Of a DNA stretch of 57,230 bases, positions 37,542-46,322 are shown one piece after another. This DNA is from Hydrogenophilales bacterium (lineage in GTDB: Bacteria > Pseudomonadota > Gammaproteobacteria > Burkholderiales > Eutrophovitaceae), in contig CACOJS010000011.1 in the NCBI GenBank assembly GCA_902627495.1, positions 1-57,230 on the forward strand, given 5' to 3'. Below the pieces are notes generated by a model that had not been told where the DNA came from, ran no database searches, and saw only the letters and a program-made list of their open reading frames with translations. The number at the start of each line of letters is the position of its first letter. Position 1 is the first letter of the stretch. The position numbers were made by a program, and so were the translations under genes.

Positions 37542-38405
37542 CTAGCTATTGATTTTGGCGGCTATATTTACTATTCGATACATCTCTCTAAGAACAGGTT
37601 TTTCGATTAATTTACCGTCTATTACTACTAGGCCCGTATTAGCATCTTCAAAAGTTTTAATAATTCTTTGGGCTTTTTCTATTAAAGCCTGATCAGGAGT
37701 GAACACCTCATTCAATACAGCGATCTGTTTCGGGTGTATCGATCCCTTTCCAGTAAACCCCAGGTTCTTGGCTTTAATAGCCTCTTCCCTCAACTGCACT
37801 AGGTTATCTAAGTCAAGAAAAGGAACATCTATAACATCAATTTCTGCGGTAGCTGCTGCATGAACTACGCGGGATCTTGCATATAAAAGTGCTTCCCAGG
37901 AGTTTTCACACCGTAGCTCAGCTGCCATATCAACTCCTCCAAAAAACAGAGCCTCTATTCTGTTGCAGCATTGAGCTATTTCAAGAGCTGACTCTAGTGC
38001 TCTGTTGGTTTCGATAATGATATGTAGTTTACAGGTGTGATTGCGCTCACCAAGGAGCTTATCCATAAGTAATACTTCATCAGGTGAAATCACTTTAGGC
38101 ATCATAATGGCGGGAGGGGGCGTATCGGTCTCAAGTATGGCCTTGATATCATCAATCCCGAACTTTTCACGTATACTGTTAACTCGTAGTATGACTTCCA
38201 CATCATTGCTTTGTTGATACTCTTCAAAGATTTTGAGTGCTGATTTCCGTGCGGCGTTCTTATCTTGCGGTGCAATACCGTCTTCCAGCTCCACGCAAAC
38301 TATATCGGTGCCAGATGCAATAGCTTTAGGGAACATATCTGGTTTTAACCCGGGTGTGAATATAAAGCTTCTTCTAGGCTGTGTTTTAGATTTTTTTGTA
38401 AGCAT
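37542..38405 (-). CDS. CitE-like lyase (HpcH/HpaI aldolase/citrate lyase family)
   Basis: A 287-residue TIM-barrel lyase of the CitE/malyl-CoA-lyase superfamily, enzymes that cleave or hydrolyse acyl-CoA or oxo-acid bonds using Mg. Visible are RSFIFTPGLKPDMF, VCVELEDGI, IIETNRALESA (a metal-binding glutamate), FFGGVDMAAEL (a metal-binding aspartate) and GFTGKGSIHPKQI. It is a stand-alone gene, not accompanied by citF or citD, so it is not citrate lyase. Malyl-CoA-type activity is possible. The neighbourhood contains other sugar-acid catabolic enzymes. Confidence 0.85.
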   Translation of the reverse strand: MLTKKSKTQPRRSFIFTPGLKPDMFPKAIASGTDIVCVELEDGIAPQDKNAARKSALKIFEEYQQSNDVEVILRVNSIREKFGIDDIKAILETDTPPPAIMMPKVISPDEVLLMDKLLGERNHTCKLHIIIETNRALESALEIAQCCNRIEALFFGGVDMAAELRCENSWEALLYARSRVVHAAATAEIDVIDVPFLDLDNLVQLREEAIKAKNLGFTGKGSIHPKQIAVLNEVFTPDQALIEKAQRIIKTFEDANTGLVVIDGKLIEKPVLREMYRIVNIAAKINS

Positions 38406-38412
38406 TGTTTAA

Positions 38413-38936
38413 TTATAATTTTTTCCGAACTCGCTTGATTGGGTTTAAACTAAGATCTTTTTTGTAAATATATTCTAGCGTGCCATCATAATAAATATTC
38501 CATATTTGATCGCCGCTCTGAGAAACCATATTTAGGCCCTTCGTTGTAATCCTGCATTTGTACCACCTGTAGTGTCCGGAGTCGTAACTTTCTTTAATAC
38601 TTCCGAGATATTTGTGATTTGCTTCGCCTCTTAGCGTTAATGCATTGGTGTAACGCAAAGCAAATCGATTATCTTCCGTTTTAAAATCACCAAAACCAGT
38701 GTAGGTAAAATAATCTTTTGGTTCAAATCTTTTTTTGAATTGTTACATGTATAAATGTACTTGTAAAAGAAACTGGACCACTAACTTCTGGTCTACTATA
38801 AATTTTACCGTCCTCGTGCCACTCAACAAGTTCATAGGTACCTCTAAAAAAATGACTTATTGACTCGCTCTTAGCAATGTCTCCTTGACAACCCACGAGA
38901 CACATCATAGCAATTATTGCTATGAATAATATTCAT
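38413..38936 (-). pseudogene. Lipoprotein gene broken by two single-base frameshifts
   Basis: Read across frames, this is one protein of about 170 residues. Near 38,933 one extra A separates an ATG (38,934-38,936) from a frame that would give M-ILFIAIIAMMCLVGC, a lipoprotein signal with lipobox LVGC. At 38,730-38,736 a run of seven As (coding strand) puts the frame out; six would join VTIQ to RFEPKDYFTYTGFG and the rest. The mature part resembles lipocalin-like proteins by eye only. Both breaks are +1; the second lies in a homopolymer. Sequencing error, decay, or slippage are all possible. Confidence 0.7.
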
Positions 38937-38983
38937 AAATACACTTTACAATAAACTTAAAAAATAGTTAACTTTAAGAATAT

Positions 38984-40516
38984 TTAGGTAATAGCTCCCA
39001 TTTGCCAAGGAACGAATTCCAAGTCACCTAAACCATTTATTTCTGACTTAGATTTTTTGCCAGACGCTATACTCAATATTAGTTCAAATATCTCTTGGCC
39101 CATCTCTTCAATCGTAGATTGACCGAGCAATATTTTTCCACAGTTGACATCCATATCTTCAGTCATATGTTTGTATAACGTGTCATTTGTAGCCAGTTTA
39201 ATCGACGGTGTTGGTTTACAGCCAAACACTGACCCCCTACCAGTGGTAAAGCAAATCATATTTGCCCCTCCTGCTATTAAGCCAGTGACGCTTGTAACAT
39301 CATAGCCGGGCGTGTTCATAAAAGTGAACCCTTTTGCATTGATACTTTCAGCAAACTGGTATACGTCGACTAGATTGGTAGTTCCTCCTTTAGCTACGGC
39401 CCCAAGAGATTTTTCAAGAATAGTAGTTAATCCTCCTGCTTTATTTCCAGGTGACGGATCTTGGTGTAACTGATTCTTATTTTCTTCGAATTTGGTTAGA
39501 TAGTCTTCTTGCCACCACTTAATGAAACCGACAAGTTTTTGACCCACATTTTTATTGATAGCTCGTCTGGTCAATAAATGTTCCGCCCCAAAAATTTCTG
39601 GAGTTTCCGCTAGAGTACCGGTACCGCCATTTCTTACGAGTAAATCAACTGCTGCTCCTAAGGCCGGATTGGCTGTCATGCCAGAATAGGCATCTGATCC
39701 GCCGCATTCAAGGCCGAGTATAATTTCGGAGGCGGGACACTCAGTTCTTTTGTCTTGATTAAGTATCGGTAGCATTTTTTTGGTAAGTTGAATTCCTTCA
39801 TTAATGGTCTTCCTGGTACCACCAATTCCTTGTATTGTCATCATTTTAAAGGTCTCTGAGTCAGACCAATCCATTGATCTTGCCATACCGGCAACTTGAT
39901 TTACCTCACACCCTAGTCCAATGACTATGAGGCCACCAAAGTTAGGGTGTCTTGCATAACCAGCTATTGTGGCTTGTAATAGTTCCCAGCCTAATCCGTT
40001 TGAGTTAATACCACATCCGGTTCCATGCGTAATTGATACGACCCCATCTACATTTTCATATTCTGATAGCTTTGATTCTGTGAAGTGTTCAGCAATCTTT
40101 TTGCAAACTGTGGCAGAGCAATTAACAGATGAAATAATACCAATAAAATTTCTAGTTCCAACCCGACCACTAGGACGTCGATAACCCATAAACGTTGCTC
40201 TTTCATTTTCTGGGAGTATCGTTATCTGTTTACATCCCTCTGAAAATTGATAGTCTTTGGTTCTCTCAGCCATGCCAGTATTATGAACATGGACATGATC
40301 ACCCATTTTTATATTTTCATTAGCGATACCAATAATGTTGTCATATTTAATAATCTTATCCCCTTCGGCTATATTTTTTGTGGCAATTTTATGACCGACC
40401 GGTATTTTTTGATTAGTATTAATATTCTCCTCAATTATATCGATACCCGCATCAATATTTGATTTTGCCGTGACAACATTGTCATTCTCATGTAATCGAA
40501 TTGCTAAAGGTTCCAT
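38984..40516 (-). CDS. UxaA/GarD-family altronate or galactarate dehydratase
   Basis: A 510-residue sugar-acid dehydratase. An N-terminal SAF-type domain (about 1-95) is followed by the catalytic domain with MGYRRPSGRVGTRNF, THGTGCG, GLGCEVNQ, GLECGGSDAYSGM and FTTGRGSVFGCKPTPSIKLA. The cysteines in these motifs probably hold iron. Full-length single-chain fusion of the N- and C-terminal parts is as in E. coli UxaA and GarD. The family removes water from a hexonate or aldarate to give a 2-keto-3-deoxy acid. A GGGAGA site precedes the ATG. The exact substrate is not clear. Confidence 0.88.
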   Translation of the reverse strand: MEPLAIRLHENDNVVTAKSNIDAGIDIIEENINTNQKIPVGHKIATKNIAEGDKIIKYDNIIGIANENIKMGDHVHVHNTGMAERTKDYQFSEGCKQITILPENERATFMGYRRPSGRVGTRNFIGIISSVNCSATVCKKIAEHFTESKLSEYENVDGVVSITHGTGCGINSNGLGWELLQATIAGYARHPNFGGLIVIGLGCEVNQVAGMARSMDWSDSETFKMMTIQGIGGTRKTINEGIQLTKKMLPILNQDKRTECPASEIILGLECGGSDAYSGMTANPALGAAVDLLVRNGGTGTLAETPEIFGAEHLLTRRAINKNVGQKLVGFIKWWQEDYLTKFEENKNQLHQDPSPGNKAGGLTTILEKSLGAVAKGGTTNLVDVYQFAESINAKGFTFMNTPGYDVTSVTGLIAGGANMICFTTGRGSVFGCKPTPSIKLATNDTLYKHMTEDMDVNCGKILLGQSTIEEMGQEIFELILSIASGKKSKSEINGLGDLEFVPWQMGAIT

Positions 40517-40648
40517 AATTTATATTCTCCCAAAAATATAAAATAGTATTTTTTTTTCAATACTACCCCCTCCACTCATATTTTACAGTAAAAATAGTAA
40601 GTTTTGAGCTTTGAAACTGGCTGTTACTCCTGCAGACGGGCAATAAGA

Positions 40649-41089
40649 TTAGGCTTTTTTAGGGGGTTGAGGATTATTTTTTGGATTACTGTCGATGATT
40701 TTGAGGTCGTCTATCAGTTTATCTCTACGAAGAGGTAGCAGATCCTCGTAGAGTTGCCTAGCTAAAGATTCTTCGTAAACTTGAGAGTCAGCCGTATAGA
40801 AAGCAAAAGATTTTGTATGTTTCTTTTCTTTTTCAGGATTTTCAATGGTATCTTTTGTCCAGTCATATAATGGATAGTTCTCAATGCCATTTTGTTCGGC
40901 CTCAGCACAGTACTCACAAAAAGCATCATAGGTGCACACAATCTTGGTGCCATGGGTTTTTGCGATATCGATCAGTTTTTTCGATAGGGTATTTGACAAA
41001 CTATTTTTCCTTAAAGCGTCAGAAAGACTAGTATTGACTGTAATTCGTACTTGATATAACCATTGATTTGACACAGGCAGACCTTTCAT
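40649..41089 (-). CDS. Unrecognised protein divergent from the NicX-type operon
   Basis: A 146-residue hydrophilic protein from the ATG at 41,089 (the frame could begin at a TTG at 41,113). No domain was recognised. It shows a VRITVNTSLSDALR start, a YDAFCEYCAEAE motif with two cysteines, a charged middle (KEKKH), and a proline-rich tail (NPQPPKKA). No DNA-binding helix-turn-helix is evident. It faces away from the NicX-like gene with 148 bp between start codons. Coding status is probable, since the frame is long in AT-rich DNA; function is unknown. Confidence 0.5.
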   Translation of the reverse strand: MKGLPVSNQWLYQVRITVNTSLSDALRKNSLSNTLSKKLIDIAKTHGTKIVCTYDAFCEYCAEAEQNGIENYPLYDWTKDTIENPEKEKKHTKSFAFYTADSQVYEESLARQLYEDLLPLRRDKLIDDLKIIDSNPKNNPQPPKKA

Positions 41090-41104
41090 TTTTATCGTTT
41101 GAAG

Positions 41105-41134
41105 TTGTGGCAACTAAATTACCCGTTATATACT
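41105..41134 (+). promoter_or_regulatory. Candidate sigma-70 promoter of the NicX-type operon
   Basis: TTGTGG, an 18-bp spacer and TATACT lie about 105 bp before the dioxygenase start. The fit to consensus is moderate. A second, divergent promoter for the 40,649 gene would also have to sit in this gap. Confidence 0.3.
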
Positions 41135-41237
41135 ATTTTAGTGGAGTATGGGAAGTCGTTCTACAAAAGTTCTTTTTTGATTCGAGCGAATTCATTCGAC
41201 ATGCAAATGGATATTTTGAATTGAAAGGCTTAAGTCT

Positions 41238-42290
41238 ATGTTGGTTGAAAAAATCGAACAAAAATGGATTGATTGTTTTAGCAAATCCTTTCGACTGAGT
41301 GGGATAAGTCCTGATCACACAGTAGCGATTCTGGCAGAAACGCAGTCTCGTAAGATATTAGTTGATCTGGCTGAGCATGCTCTCCAATTAATTGGAGCTA
41401 AACCTGTAACCATCTCAGTACCATCCCCGAAGGTGACTGACGTATTACCACTAAGATCAACCGGTTCTAGTTACGCCCTTAGTGAATATGGTTCTATTAT
41501 TCCTTTATTATCGACATGTGATTTAATTGTTGACTGTACCGTGGAAGGTATTCTGCATACCCGTGAATTACAATCAATAATAGAGAAAGATGGCAAAGTG
41601 CTAATGATATCCAATGAGCATCCTGAGATCTTAGAAAGATTAGTACCGGATAAAAGAATATCAGCGAAAGTAATTAAAAGCTTAGAAATCCTTGACAATG
41701 CCTCTGGAATGACCGTCAAATCGGATGCAGGGACCGATCTTCATGTTGAAATTAGAGATGCTCCCTGTAGAGCGGGTGCTGGTTATTTATTAAAAGGTCA
41801 GAAGGTTGCCTACTGGCCAGGGGGGTTAGCTCTATTTTTCCCTTTGAAAAATACAGTAAACGGTCAGGTTGTTTTAGACGTTGGAGATGTAAATTTGACC
41901 TTTAAGCGCTATATCGAAACCCCGATTACTTTAGTAATAGAAAATGATTATGTGGTTTCAATTGAGGGTAAAGGTTTAGATGCAGAGATAATGAGATCAT
42001 ACTATAAGGCTTGGAATGATGCAGACGCCTATGCCATTTCACACGTTGGTTGGGGGCTTAATGATAGAGCACGATGGGAATCGATGCTTATGTATGATAA
42101 AACCCAAATCAATGGTACCGAGTTGCGAGCCTTCGCGGGCAACTTTTTAATATCAACTGGTGCTAACGAGTTCGCAGACCGATTTACTAAATGCCATTTT
42201 GATATTCCTATGCGAAATTGTTCTATTTCCCTTGACGGTCAGGAAATAGTATCTAAGGGTAATCTTGCCGGTTCCTTGTTAAATGGTTAA
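41238..42290 (+). CDS. NicX-like 2,5-dihydroxypyridine 5,6-dioxygenase family protein
   Basis: A 350-residue protein of the NicX family, which is related in fold to M29 aminopeptidases. NicX opens 2,5-dihydroxypyridine to N-formylmaleamate. Residues that can act as Fe ligands are present in matching places: H269 (SHVGWG), H320 and D322 (CHFD), against H265/H318/D320 in NicX as I recall. Other marks are GTDLHVEIRD and SYYKAWNDADAY. A ribosome-binding AAAGG lies upstream. The next gene starts 8 bp before its stop. The family match is by motif; the exact substrate is inferred. Confidence 0.75.
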   Translation: MLVEKIEQKWIDCFSKSFRLSGISPDHTVAILAETQSRKILVDLAEHALQLIGAKPVTISVPSPKVTDVLPLRSTGSSYALSEYGSIIPLLSTCDLIVDCTVEGILHTRELQSIIEKDGKVLMISNEHPEILERLVPDKRISAKVIKSLEILDNASGMTVKSDAGTDLHVEIRDAPCRAGAGYLLKGQKVAYWPGGLALFFPLKNTVNGQVVLDVGDVNLTFKRYIETPITLVIENDYVVSIEGKGLDAEIMRSYYKAWNDADAYAISHVGWGLNDRARWESMLMYDKTQINGTELRAFAGNFLISTGANEFADRFTKCHFDIPMRNCSISLDGQEIVSKGNLAGSLLNG

Positions 42291-43140
42291 TCCTAAGATA
42301 TATCATGCATGGACCAAAAATCACCCAAGACTGTGTTTTTCGGAGCTTGGTAATGGGCCACCTATTATTTTTCTACACGGTATAGGGGGTAATAGGACAA
42401 ATTGGTTGAGGCAACAAGAGTGTCTCGAAAAATATTGTACAACAATATCGTGGGATGCAAGAGGCTATGGTTTGTCTGATGACTATAGTGATGCATTGAA
42501 TTTCAGTGATTTCAGTCATGATTTGTTCAGATTAATAAAGGAAAAAGGCATAGAAAAAGCACATCTGGTCGGCCTATCACTGGGGGCTAGAATATTAATG
42601 GACTTCTATGCTAGGTATCCTGAGAGTGTTGCAACACTTGTTTTGTGTGATTGTTATTACAGTTTTGAAAATGGATTGACCGACGATAAAAAAGAAGAGT
42701 TCATTAGATTGAGGCAAAGCCCACTTGAAAAAGGCAAAACATTTGCTGAAATAGCACCATCTATAATTGATTCTTTAGTTGGAGAAGATTGTAGTGAACT
42801 GGCAAAAAGTGAGCTTTTTGATAGCCTAATACAACTCCGAAAAGCTTCTTACTTAAAAACATTGAGAGCAAGCGTTAGTTTTGATGTTGAGGGACAGCTA
42901 TCTGATTTTTTAATACCAGTTCAGCTAATTTATGGCCAAGAAGATAAACTAACACCTCCATCACTGGGTCACTTTTTGGCTAGTAGAATGCCGAAAGCAC
43001 GTATTAATATTATTCCTGGAGCTGGCCATGTAAGTAATCTGGAAAAACCAGAATTCTTCAACAATATCCTGAAAAACTTCATCCTGGAGCACCTTAATGA
43101 TGCTTGTTATGCGAAAGCATCGAAGACTTCTAACCGCTAA
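42283..43140 (+). CDS. Alpha/beta-hydrolase (NicD-like deformylase by context)
   Basis: A 285-residue alpha/beta-fold hydrolase. The triad reads S99 (GLSLG), D221 (GQEDK) and H249 (GAGHV), with an oxyanion HGIGG at 32-36. It overlaps the dioxygenase gene by 8 bp and the next gene by 1 bp, so the three are tightly coupled. In the nicotinate pathway NicD, a hydrolase of this fold, takes formate off N-formylmaleamate, the product of NicX; the pairing here supports that job, but fold alone cannot show it. Confidence 0.8.
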   Translation: MVNPKIYHAWTKNHPRLCFSELGNGPPIIFLHGIGGNRTNWLRQQECLEKYCTTISWDARGYGLSDDYSDALNFSDFSHDLFRLIKEKGIEKAHLVGLSLGARILMDFYARYPESVATLVLCDCYYSFENGLTDDKKEEFIRLRQSPLEKGKTFAEIAPSIIDSLVGEDCSELAKSELFDSLIQLRKASYLKTLRASVSFDVEGQLSDFLIPVQLIYGQEDKLTPPSLGHFLASRMPKARINIIPGAGHVSNLEKPEFFNNILKNFILEHLNDACYAKASKTSNR

Positions 43141-44792
43141 TGATGTCTAAGCAAAAATCAGTTTTGATTTGTGGGGGGGGGGCGGTTGGTCTTTCTTTAG
43201 CTGCCGAGTTAGGGTGGCGAGGAATAGACTGTTTGGCAATCGAACAGGCAGATAGGCTCAATCAACACCCTAGAGCTAATGCTGTAGCCAATCGTACTAT
43301 GGAGTATTACAGAAGATGGGGAATTGATGAAAAAATTGTAAAAGCAGGTGTGCCTCCGGATCACCCTGCAGATTATTATTGGATATCAAGATTTCAGGGT
43401 AAATTACTTTATAAAGTCTCTTTACCTCCAGCAAAAAAAATGGACAAAGACAAATCAGATTTTCACCGTCTGGGGGAAGAGTATACATGGTCACCTTATT
43501 TGAAAACCATTACCGGGCAGAACGAGGTGGAGGCGATACTGCATGAGTATGTTGGGTCACTGGACTGTATAGATTTTCATTTCTCTAAAAGGTTGATCGA
43601 TTTTACGCAAGACGAGAAGGGTGTTAGCTGCATAGTAGAGGATCTGACGTCAGGTGAGCATGAAGAGGTGTGCTGTAAATACCTCTTAGCATGTGATGGA
43701 GGCAAATCGATTGTTAGAGAAAAATTAGGGTTTAAATTATCTGGCCGTGCCGAACTAGCTCAATTCGTATCGTTTTATTTTCGAGCACCAAATTTTATGA
43801 ATTGCCATAAATTTGGACCGGCTAATATTTATTTTCCATTGCACCATGATCATGCTGGTTTTATCTTAAATTGGGATGTTGGAACTACATTTACTTATCA
43901 TAGAATATTAAAAAATGGAGAGACTTGGGATCAAATTGACCCTATAAAAGCAATTCAAGATGTACTTGGTGTAGAAACAAATATTGAATTGATATCTACT
44001 CAACCTTGGTCTGCGCATGCTTTGGTCTCTGAGAAGTATCATAAGGGTCGAGTTTTTCTAGTTGGGGATGCAGCACATTTGTTTACACCCACTGGTGGAT
44101 TTGGTATGAATACAGGAGTATCAGATGCGATTGATATAGCTTGGAAGGTCGAGGCAGCCATCAGAGGGTGGGGAGGAAGATACCTTCTAGATTCTTATTT
44201 TAAAGAGAGGTATGCGATTGGGGTTCGTAATACGCTTGAGGCAGCTCATTGTTTTGATGAATTGAAGAATGTTATGAAGTATGGTGATGAATTAGAAAGT
44301 GATGACCAAAGTAATAGAGATTTTCAAGATAGCCTCAGAAAAAAATTAGAAGACCAGCTTAAGCTTATTTCATCTTCGGGTACCTTATTAGGCTATCGTT
44401 ATGGTAACTCAAATATAGTTATTCCAGATGGAACTAAAGAGCCTGTAGATGACCCCAGGAGATATACACCAACGGCCAGACCCGGGCACAGAGCACCGCA
44501 CGTTTGGTTGGAGAAAGGCGTATCTCTACTGGACAGGCTTGGTCCTCATTTTACTTTGCTTTGTTTTGTTTCAATTGACCACGGTGTTAGGAGCTTTAAA
44601 AAAAGTGCGGATCATCTTAAATTTCCAATTAAAATTTTAGCAATCACTGATTCTGATGCTTTTAATTTATATGAATCGAAGTACGTCATAATTAGGCCTG
44701 ATCTTATGGTTGCGTGGCGTGGGCAATTGATGCCGGAAAACCCTGTAGAAATAATCGACCGTTTGCGAGGAGCTAATCGCACAGGATGCTGA
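43140..44792 (+). CDS. FAD-dependent aromatic-ring hydroxylase
   Basis: A 550-residue flavoprotein monooxygenase of the phenol-hydroxylase/TfdB class. It has the FAD loop GGGAVG (12-17), the DG motif CDGGKS (185-190), the GD motif GDAAHLFTPTGGFGMNTG (309-326) and a C-terminal thioredoxin-like part (about 440-550). It is longer than the ~380-residue NicC-type hydroxylases. The FAD loop is coded by a G10 run. The ATG overlaps the upstream stop by one base, so it is translationally coupled. By context it should add a hydroxyl to the ring later cut by the dioxygenase; the substrate is unproven. It overlaps the convergent aldolase gene by 20 bp. Confidence 0.85.
   Translation: MMSKQKSVLICGGGAVGLSLAAELGWRGIDCLAIEQADRLNQHPRANAVANRTMEYYRRWGIDEKIVKAGVPPDHPADYYWISRFQGKLLYKVSLPPAKKMDKDKSDFHRLGEEYTWSPYLKTITGQNEVEAILHEYVGSLDCIDFHFSKRLIDFTQDEKGVSCIVEDLTSGEHEEVCCKYLLACDGGKSIVREKLGFKLSGRAELAQFVSFYFRAPNFMNCHKFGPANIYFPLHHDHAGFILNWDVGTTFTYHRILKNGETWDQIDPIKAIQDVLGVETNIELISTQPWSAHALVSEKYHKGRVFLVGDAAHLFTPTGGFGMNTGVSDAIDIAWKVEAAIRGWGGRYLLDSYFKERYAIGVRNTLEAAHCFDELKNVMKYGDELESDDQSNRDFQDSLRKKLEDQLKLISSSGTLLGYRYGNSNIVIPDGTKEPVDDPRRYTPTARPGHRAPHVWLEKGVSLLDRLGPHFTLLCFVSIDHGVRSFKKSADHLKFPIKILAITDSDAFNLYESKYVIIRPDLMVAWRGQLMPENPVEIIDRLRGANRTGC
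43173..43182 (+). repeat. Poly-G tract (10 G) inside the hydroxylase gene
   Basis: Ten consecutive Gs, 33 bp after the start codon, code the three glycines of the FAD loop and the first base of the next codon. It is the longest G run noticed in the window. Confidence 0.95.
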
Positions 44793-45549
44793 ACATCTTT
44801 TGAGCTTTCTGATGGTATTGAGCTGCTATTCTAGAAAGCATTATATGATCTGTACATAGTGCTATCACGTTATAGCCGTTATCTAAATAAGTTTTCAAAT
44901 GCTGCTCAGTGTGAGAGTAGATACACCTCGCGATGCCTTTGGATTCACTGAGTTTAATAATATGTTGAATTGCCTTAACCACTTCAGGGTGATCGATTTC
45001 TCCGGGAAAGCCCATGCTACCGGAAAGGTCATAAGGCCCTACAAAAATTCCGTCTATTCCATCAACTGAATTTATTTTCTCAAAATTATTTACGGCATCA
45101 ATATGTTCAATTTGTAAAATTACAGCAATTTTAGAGTTAGCAGAATCCATATATTTTTTAAATTCTAAGTCGTAACGTTGAGCTCTAGTAATACCAACAC
45201 TTCTAATACCTTCCGGTGGATATTTGCAATAACGAACTGCGTTACGGGCATCTTCCTCTGTCTTTATGAGAGGAATTACCACCCCCGTGGCACCAATATC
45301 TAACACTTTTTTAACTTTTGATTCATCATTTGAAGAAATTCGAACCACGCACGGTAAATGCTTATCTACAGCCAGTAAAATACTTGCTGCCTCCTGAACA
45401 GAGATAAGACCATGCTCCAAGTCTATAAATAACCAGTCATAGCCTATAGTGGAAAATATTTCTGCAATCTCAGGCCTTGGATTTTGAATGATAGTTCCTA
45501 AAATCTTCTTGTTTTGTTGCAAAAGTTCTTTAAAAGATCTAGTAGACAT
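44773..45549 (-). CDS. HpaI/GarL/RhmA-type 2-keto-3-deoxy-acid aldolase
   Basis: A 258-residue class-II aldolase of the HpcH/HpaI family, which cleaves 2-keto-3-deoxy or 4-hydroxy-2-keto acids to pyruvate plus an aldehyde. Key positions are visible: H46 (LEHG) as base, R70 (VVRI), and metal ligands E148 (QIEH) and D174 (PYDLSG). It is convergent with the hydroxylase (20 bp overlap). A nearby rhamnonate-dehydratase-like gene and the UxaA-type gene make a 2-keto-3-deoxy sugar acid a reasonable substrate; a product of pyridine breakdown is a less likely option. Confidence 0.88.
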   Translation of the reverse strand: MSTRSFKELLQQNKKILGTIIQNPRPEIAEIFSTIGYDWLFIDLEHGLISVQEAASILLAVDKHLPCVVRISSNDESKVKKVLDIGATGVVIPLIKTEEDARNAVRYCKYPPEGIRSVGITRAQRYDLEFKKYMDSANSKIAVILQIEHIDAVNNFEKINSVDGIDGIFVGPYDLSGSMGFPGEIDHPEVVKAIQHIIKLSESKGIARCIYSHTEQHLKTYLDNGYNVIALCTDHIMLSRIAAQYHQKAQKMFSILCD

Positions 45550-45693
45550 CAGATTTTATCTCCTACTTAATAAACCATAGAGTTGTGTAGTTTAAAATAT
45601 TATTTCATACACACTAGCAAAGTAAACACATTTGTTAGTCTATTCCTGGTAGGATTACCGCACTTAGACAATTTACAAACACGACAGTGAGAT

Positions 45694-46266
45694 ATGTGCG
45701 GGAGATACACTCTACACGACAAAGTATTGGTTAAAAGTCAGTTCGGGGTCGATATTATCCCGGACTACAATATATGCCCACAAAAAAAAGTATTTACATT
45801 AAATAACAACTTAGTACCATGTCAGATGTCCTGGGGTTATAGGGCATTTTGGTCCAAGTATCCCCCAAATATTATAAATGCAAGGGTTGAGACAATTAAT
45901 GGAAAGCCATCGTTTATTAGCAGTGAAAGGTGTATCTTTGTGGCAAATGGTTATTTTGAATGGAAGGTTACAAAGTATACCAAGGTGCCTTACTATCACT
46001 ATTTAAAAGATAAGCTTATGTTTTTTGCCGGAATATATAATGACAAAAAAGAGTGCTGCATAGTTACAAGACCGTCTGATAAAAGAAATTCATTTGTTCA
46101 TTCTCGACAGCCCTGCATTTTACAAGAGAAAGACTTTGACTGCTGGTTAAACAAGAGATACTGTACCGGCAATGCATCTTCTTATGATCTTTTATTTTAC
46201 GAGGTAAGTAAGAAAGTAAACTCTGTCATTAACAATGATAAGTCAAACATATCTAAATTAACTTAA
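45694..46266 (+). CDS. SRAP/HMCES-type abasic-site protein (YedK family)
   Basis: A 190-residue SOS-response-associated peptidase-fold protein that forms a thiazolidine crosslink with abasic sites in single-stranded DNA. The essential C2 follows the initiator Met (MCGRYT), so the start is fixed. INARVET, ANGYFEWK (catalytic E) and the histidine in VHSRQPCIL are present. It is divergent from the aldolase. Together with ung and nth this part of the window carries three base-damage genes. It is somewhat short (typical 210-230). Confidence 0.9.
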   Translation: MCGRYTLHDKVLVKSQFGVDIIPDYNICPQKKVFTLNNNLVPCQMSWGYRAFWSKYPPNIINARVETINGKPSFISSERCIFVANGYFEWKVTKYTKVPYYHYLKDKLMFFAGIYNDKKECCIVTRPSDKRNSFVHSRQPCILQEKDFDCWLNKRYCTGNASSYDLLFYEVSKKVNSVINNDKSNISKLT

Positions 46267-46322
46267 CGATCGGCGATAAAAATGATAGTTTTTATCAATT
46301 GAGTTTGATTGGTTTTGGTTTA

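Noticed and set aside
41068..41298. 76-codon + frame in the divergent gap and over the NicX-like start
   Set aside because: It overlaps the start of the dioxygenase in another frame and has no supporting features.
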